From Tomitella fengzijianii (GTDB lineage: Bacteria > Actinomycetota > Actinomycetes > Mycobacteriales > Mycobacteriaceae): a stretch of DNA of 64,000 nucleotides. Positions 62,278-64,000 of the stretch are shown one piece after another. The stretch covers positions 124,001 to 188,000 of the forward strand of contig NZ_CP041765.1 in assembly GCF_007559025.1 (NCBI RefSeq), in the 5' to 3' direction. The first letter of the stretch is position 1; each line of letters opens with the position of its first letter. A program made the translations under genes and the position numbers. The notes under the pieces were generated by a model, which did no database searches, was not told the origin of the DNA, and saw only the letters and a list, made by a program, of their open reading frames with translations.

Positions 62278-63258
62278 ATGAAGGCCGCCGAGCCCGCGAC
62301 CACCGACGCCGTGAAACCGCATGACTTCACCGCCGTCGCAACCAGATACCGGCGCGAGCTGCTCGCGCACTGCTACCGGATGACGGGGTCCGTCGGCGAG
62401 GCCGAGGATCTGGTGCAGGAGACCTACCTGCGGGCGTGGCGTGCCTACGACGCGTTCGAGGGGCGTTCGTCGGTGCGGACCTGGCTGTACAAGATCGCCA
62501 CCAACGTCTGCCTGACCAACCTCGACGGGCGTTCGCGCCGCCCGCTCCCCACCGGGCTCGGCACCGCCGATTCGCGGGCGTCGGACGAGTTGGTGGAGGA
62601 CCACGAGATCCCCTGGCTCGAGCCGATCCCCGATGCCGCGGTGGCCGTGACCGAGCGCGAGTCCATCCGTCTCGCCTTCGTGGCGGCACTGCAACACCTG
62701 CCGGCACGCCAGCGCGCTGTGCTGATCCTGCGCGACGTTCTGCGCTGGACGGCCAAAGAGACGGCCGCGGTACTCGGCACCACCGCCACGGCGGTCAATT
62801 CGGCGCTGCAGCGCGCGCACCGCGAGTTGAAGGATGCCGGACTGAGCGAGGACTCCGTCGTCGGTGAGCTCGACGAATCGCAGCGGCGGTTGCTCGACGC
62901 CTACGTGGATGCATTCTGGCGCAAGGACATCGACGCGATCGTGGGCATGCTGACCGAGGATGCGGTGTGGGAGATGCCTCCGTTCACGGGGTGGTATTCC
63001 GGACCGCAGCAGATCGGCGAGCTCATCGACACCCGGTGCCCCGGCGGGCCGCGCGACATGCCGATGCTCGCCACGAGCGCCAACGGCCAGCCCGCGTTCG
63101 GGCTGTACATGGCGCAGCCCGACGGCACGTACGCCCCGTTCCAGCTGCAGGTCCTGCGGCTGGACGGCGACAGGGTGGCCAAGGTGGTCGCCTTCTTCAC
63201 ACCGGGCCTGTTCGAGCGTTTCGGGTTGCCTTCCCGGCTGGACGCGCCCGCGGGTTGA
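62278..63258 (+). CDS. ECF sigma factor with SnoaL-like C-terminal domain (SigG-like)
   Basis: RNA polymerase sigma factor of 326 residues. Sigma region 2 (about 18-90) contains A-E-D-L-V-Q-E-T-Y-L-R-A-W and S-V-R-T-W-L-Y-K-I-A-T-N; region 4 (about 135-185) contains L-P-A-R-Q-R-A-V-L-I-L-R-D. A C-terminal SnoaL-like domain (about 200-320) is typical of the ECF41/SigG/SigJ groups, where it modulates activity in place of an anti-sigma factor. ATG 62278 is chosen by domain start; a frame opens at 62194. No anti-sigma gene follows. Confidence 0.9.
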   Translation: MKAAEPATTDAVKPHDFTAVATRYRRELLAHCYRMTGSVGEAEDLVQETYLRAWRAYDAFEGRSSVRTWLYKIATNVCLTNLDGRSRRPLPTGLGTADSRASDELVEDHEIPWLEPIPDAAVAVTERESIRLAFVAALQHLPARQRAVLILRDVLRWTAKETAAVLGTTATAVNSALQRAHRELKDAGLSEDSVVGELDESQRRLLDAYVDAFWRKDIDAIVGMLTEDAVWEMPPFTGWYSGPQQIGELIDTRCPGGPRDMPMLATSANGQPAFGLYMAQPDGTYAPFQLQVLRLDGDRVAKVVAFFTPGLFERFGLPSRLDAPAG

Positions 63259-63266
63259 CGGCCGGG

Positions 63267-63282
63267 CGGCGGACTCCCGCCG
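63267..63282. terminator. Short GC hairpin after the sigma factor
   Basis: CGGCGG and CCGCCG pair across a 4-base loop immediately before the stop codon of the convergent last gene. Probable terminator by position; short and without a T-run. Confidence 0.3.
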
Positions 63283-64000
63283 TCAGGGTTGCTCCCCGGT
63301 GCGCTCGTCGGCCGCGGCGCGCTTGTCGTTCGCTGCGCCCGAGTCCTCCGGGGCGGCGTCCGCGTCGCCGCCCAGCGCCCCGCGGGCGGTCTTCGCCGCG
63401 CCGGCCGTCGACTCGCCGACCCTCGTGGTGTGGGAGGCTACGGCGTCGTCGACGGCGGAGATGCCGGTGGAGCCGAACATCTTCTTCTGCGTCTCCATCG
63501 CCGTCTCGACGGACTTCTCGTAGGCGTCGACGCCCTGCAGGGCGGCCTTCTTGCCCACTCCGACGGCGGCGGACCCCGCCTTGCGGCCGACGCCCACTGC
63601 GACGGTGCCGGCTTTCCAGCCCGCCCCGAGTGCCGCGACGCCGAGCCGCTTGCCCGTGTCGAGTGCCGCGGCGGCGGGGCCGTGCGGGGCGGGCCCGGCG
63701 GCGGGCGGCTCCTGCGGCTGCACGTCCGGAGCGCTCGCCGCGTCGGCGGCCGGTGCGGCGGTGCCGGGCTCCGGGACGCCGACCGGACGAGCCTTGTCGC
63801 CGGGCTGCTGCGCACCGCCGTCGACCCCGGACGTGGTCTGCCCGCCGCGCGCGGCCCGCCGTCGTGCCCGTGCGTCGCCGACGAACCTGCCGACGCCCTT
63901 GATCGCCGGGCCTGTGGACGCCCGCGCCGTGCCCGCCAATGACGACAGGCGGGCGCGGGCGCGCGCACCCGAGCCGGCGGCGCCCTCGCCGCTGCCTTCG
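63283..64000 (-). CDS. Ala/Gly-rich protein of unknown function (5' end outside window)
   Basis: The frame is open to the end of the window, so the N-terminus is missing; at least 238 residues are encoded. The visible part is a disordered Pro/Ala/Gly region (roughly the first half) followed by glycine-patterned repeats K-x-G-x-x-A-x-G-x-G (K-A-G-T-V-A-V-G-V-G, K-A-G-S-A-A-V-G-V-G) and a helical segment Y-E-K-S-V-E-T-A-M-E-T-Q-K-K-M-F-G. The helical part is faintly phasin-like, but I do not recognise the family. Confidence 0.6.
   Translation of the reverse strand, partial: EGSGEGAAGSGARARARLSSLAGTARASTGPAIKGVGRFVGDARARRRAARGGQTTSGVDGGAQQPGDKARPVGVPEPGTAAPAADAASAPDVQPQEPPAAGPAPHGPAAAALDTGKRLGVAALGAGWKAGTVAVGVGRKAGSAAVGVGKKAALQGVDAYEKSVETAMETQKKMFGSTGISAVDDAVASHTTRVGESTAGAAKTARGALGGDADAAPEDSGAANDKRAAADERTGEQP

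Overview
The window is GC-rich, densely packed chromosomal DNA of an actinobacterium, most probably of the order Mycobacteriales (Gordonia, Tomitella, Williamsia, Tsukamurella or Rhodococcus relatives; the genus cannot be fixed from here). Pointers are an LpqH-like lipoprotein, a fused CysNC, predicted F420-dependent luciferase-like oxidoreductases, a KstR2-like TetR with its operator, an arylamine N-acetyltransferase, and frequent GTG/TTG starts with ATGA/GTGA stop-start overlaps. I see no rRNA, tRNA, CRISPR array, insertion sequence or integrase.

Layout. 1-4.2 kb: a truncated membrane-anchored serine hydrolase, a thioredoxin-reductase/methyltransferase fusion and its divergent XRE-cupin regulator. 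4.2-8.8 kb: crotonase, luciferase-like oxidoreductase, TetR and MFS exporter, with a second TetR divergent from the exporter. 8.8-12.5 kb: sulfate activation genes cysQ-cysD-cysNC, overlapping that TetR. 12.6-23.2 kb: a long leftward operon resembling the steroid side-chain (ChsE1/E2-ChsH1/H2-Ltp2) machinery: two hotdog proteins and a DUF35 protein, an Ltp2-like aldolase, a thiolase and three acyl-CoA dehydrogenases. Inserted in it is a PLP enzyme of the sugar 3-dehydratase type whose PLP lysine is replaced by histidine. A KstR2-like TetR (23.4 kb) and a matching operator control it. 24.2-31.8 kb: solute-binding lipoprotein, acyl-CoA synthetase, carboxyltransferase, aldehyde and alcohol dehydrogenases.

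31.9-43.4 kb is mixed: LpqH-like lipoprotein, a secreted protein, NAT, a second orphan solute-binding lipoprotein divergent from a type I sulfatase, a TetR/MHS-transporter pair with paired palindromes, and a nucleotidyltransferase. 43.4-58.9 kb is an aerobic benzoyl-CoA epoxidation (box) island: benzoate-CoA ligase, BoxC, BoxB, BoxD, a crotonase, a feruloyl-CoA-synthase-like ligase, an amidohydrolase, a small-acid transporter and PaaX. No BoxA is present; a YumC-type reductase and a 7Fe ferredoxin probably supply BoxB with electrons. Each of the five promoter regions of the island carries the same widely spaced inverted repeat, TCTACA-N25/26-TGTAGA, which I infer is the PaaX operator.

59-64 kb: a VOC protein, a coupled TetR-TauD-nitroreductase operon, an ECF sigma factor with a SnoaL tail, and a truncated Ala/Gly-rich protein. 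Taken together the window is a catabolic neighbourhood for aromatic acids and probably steroid-like or other branched-chain acids, with a recurring sulfur theme (sulfate activation, sulfatase, TauD-type dioxygenase).
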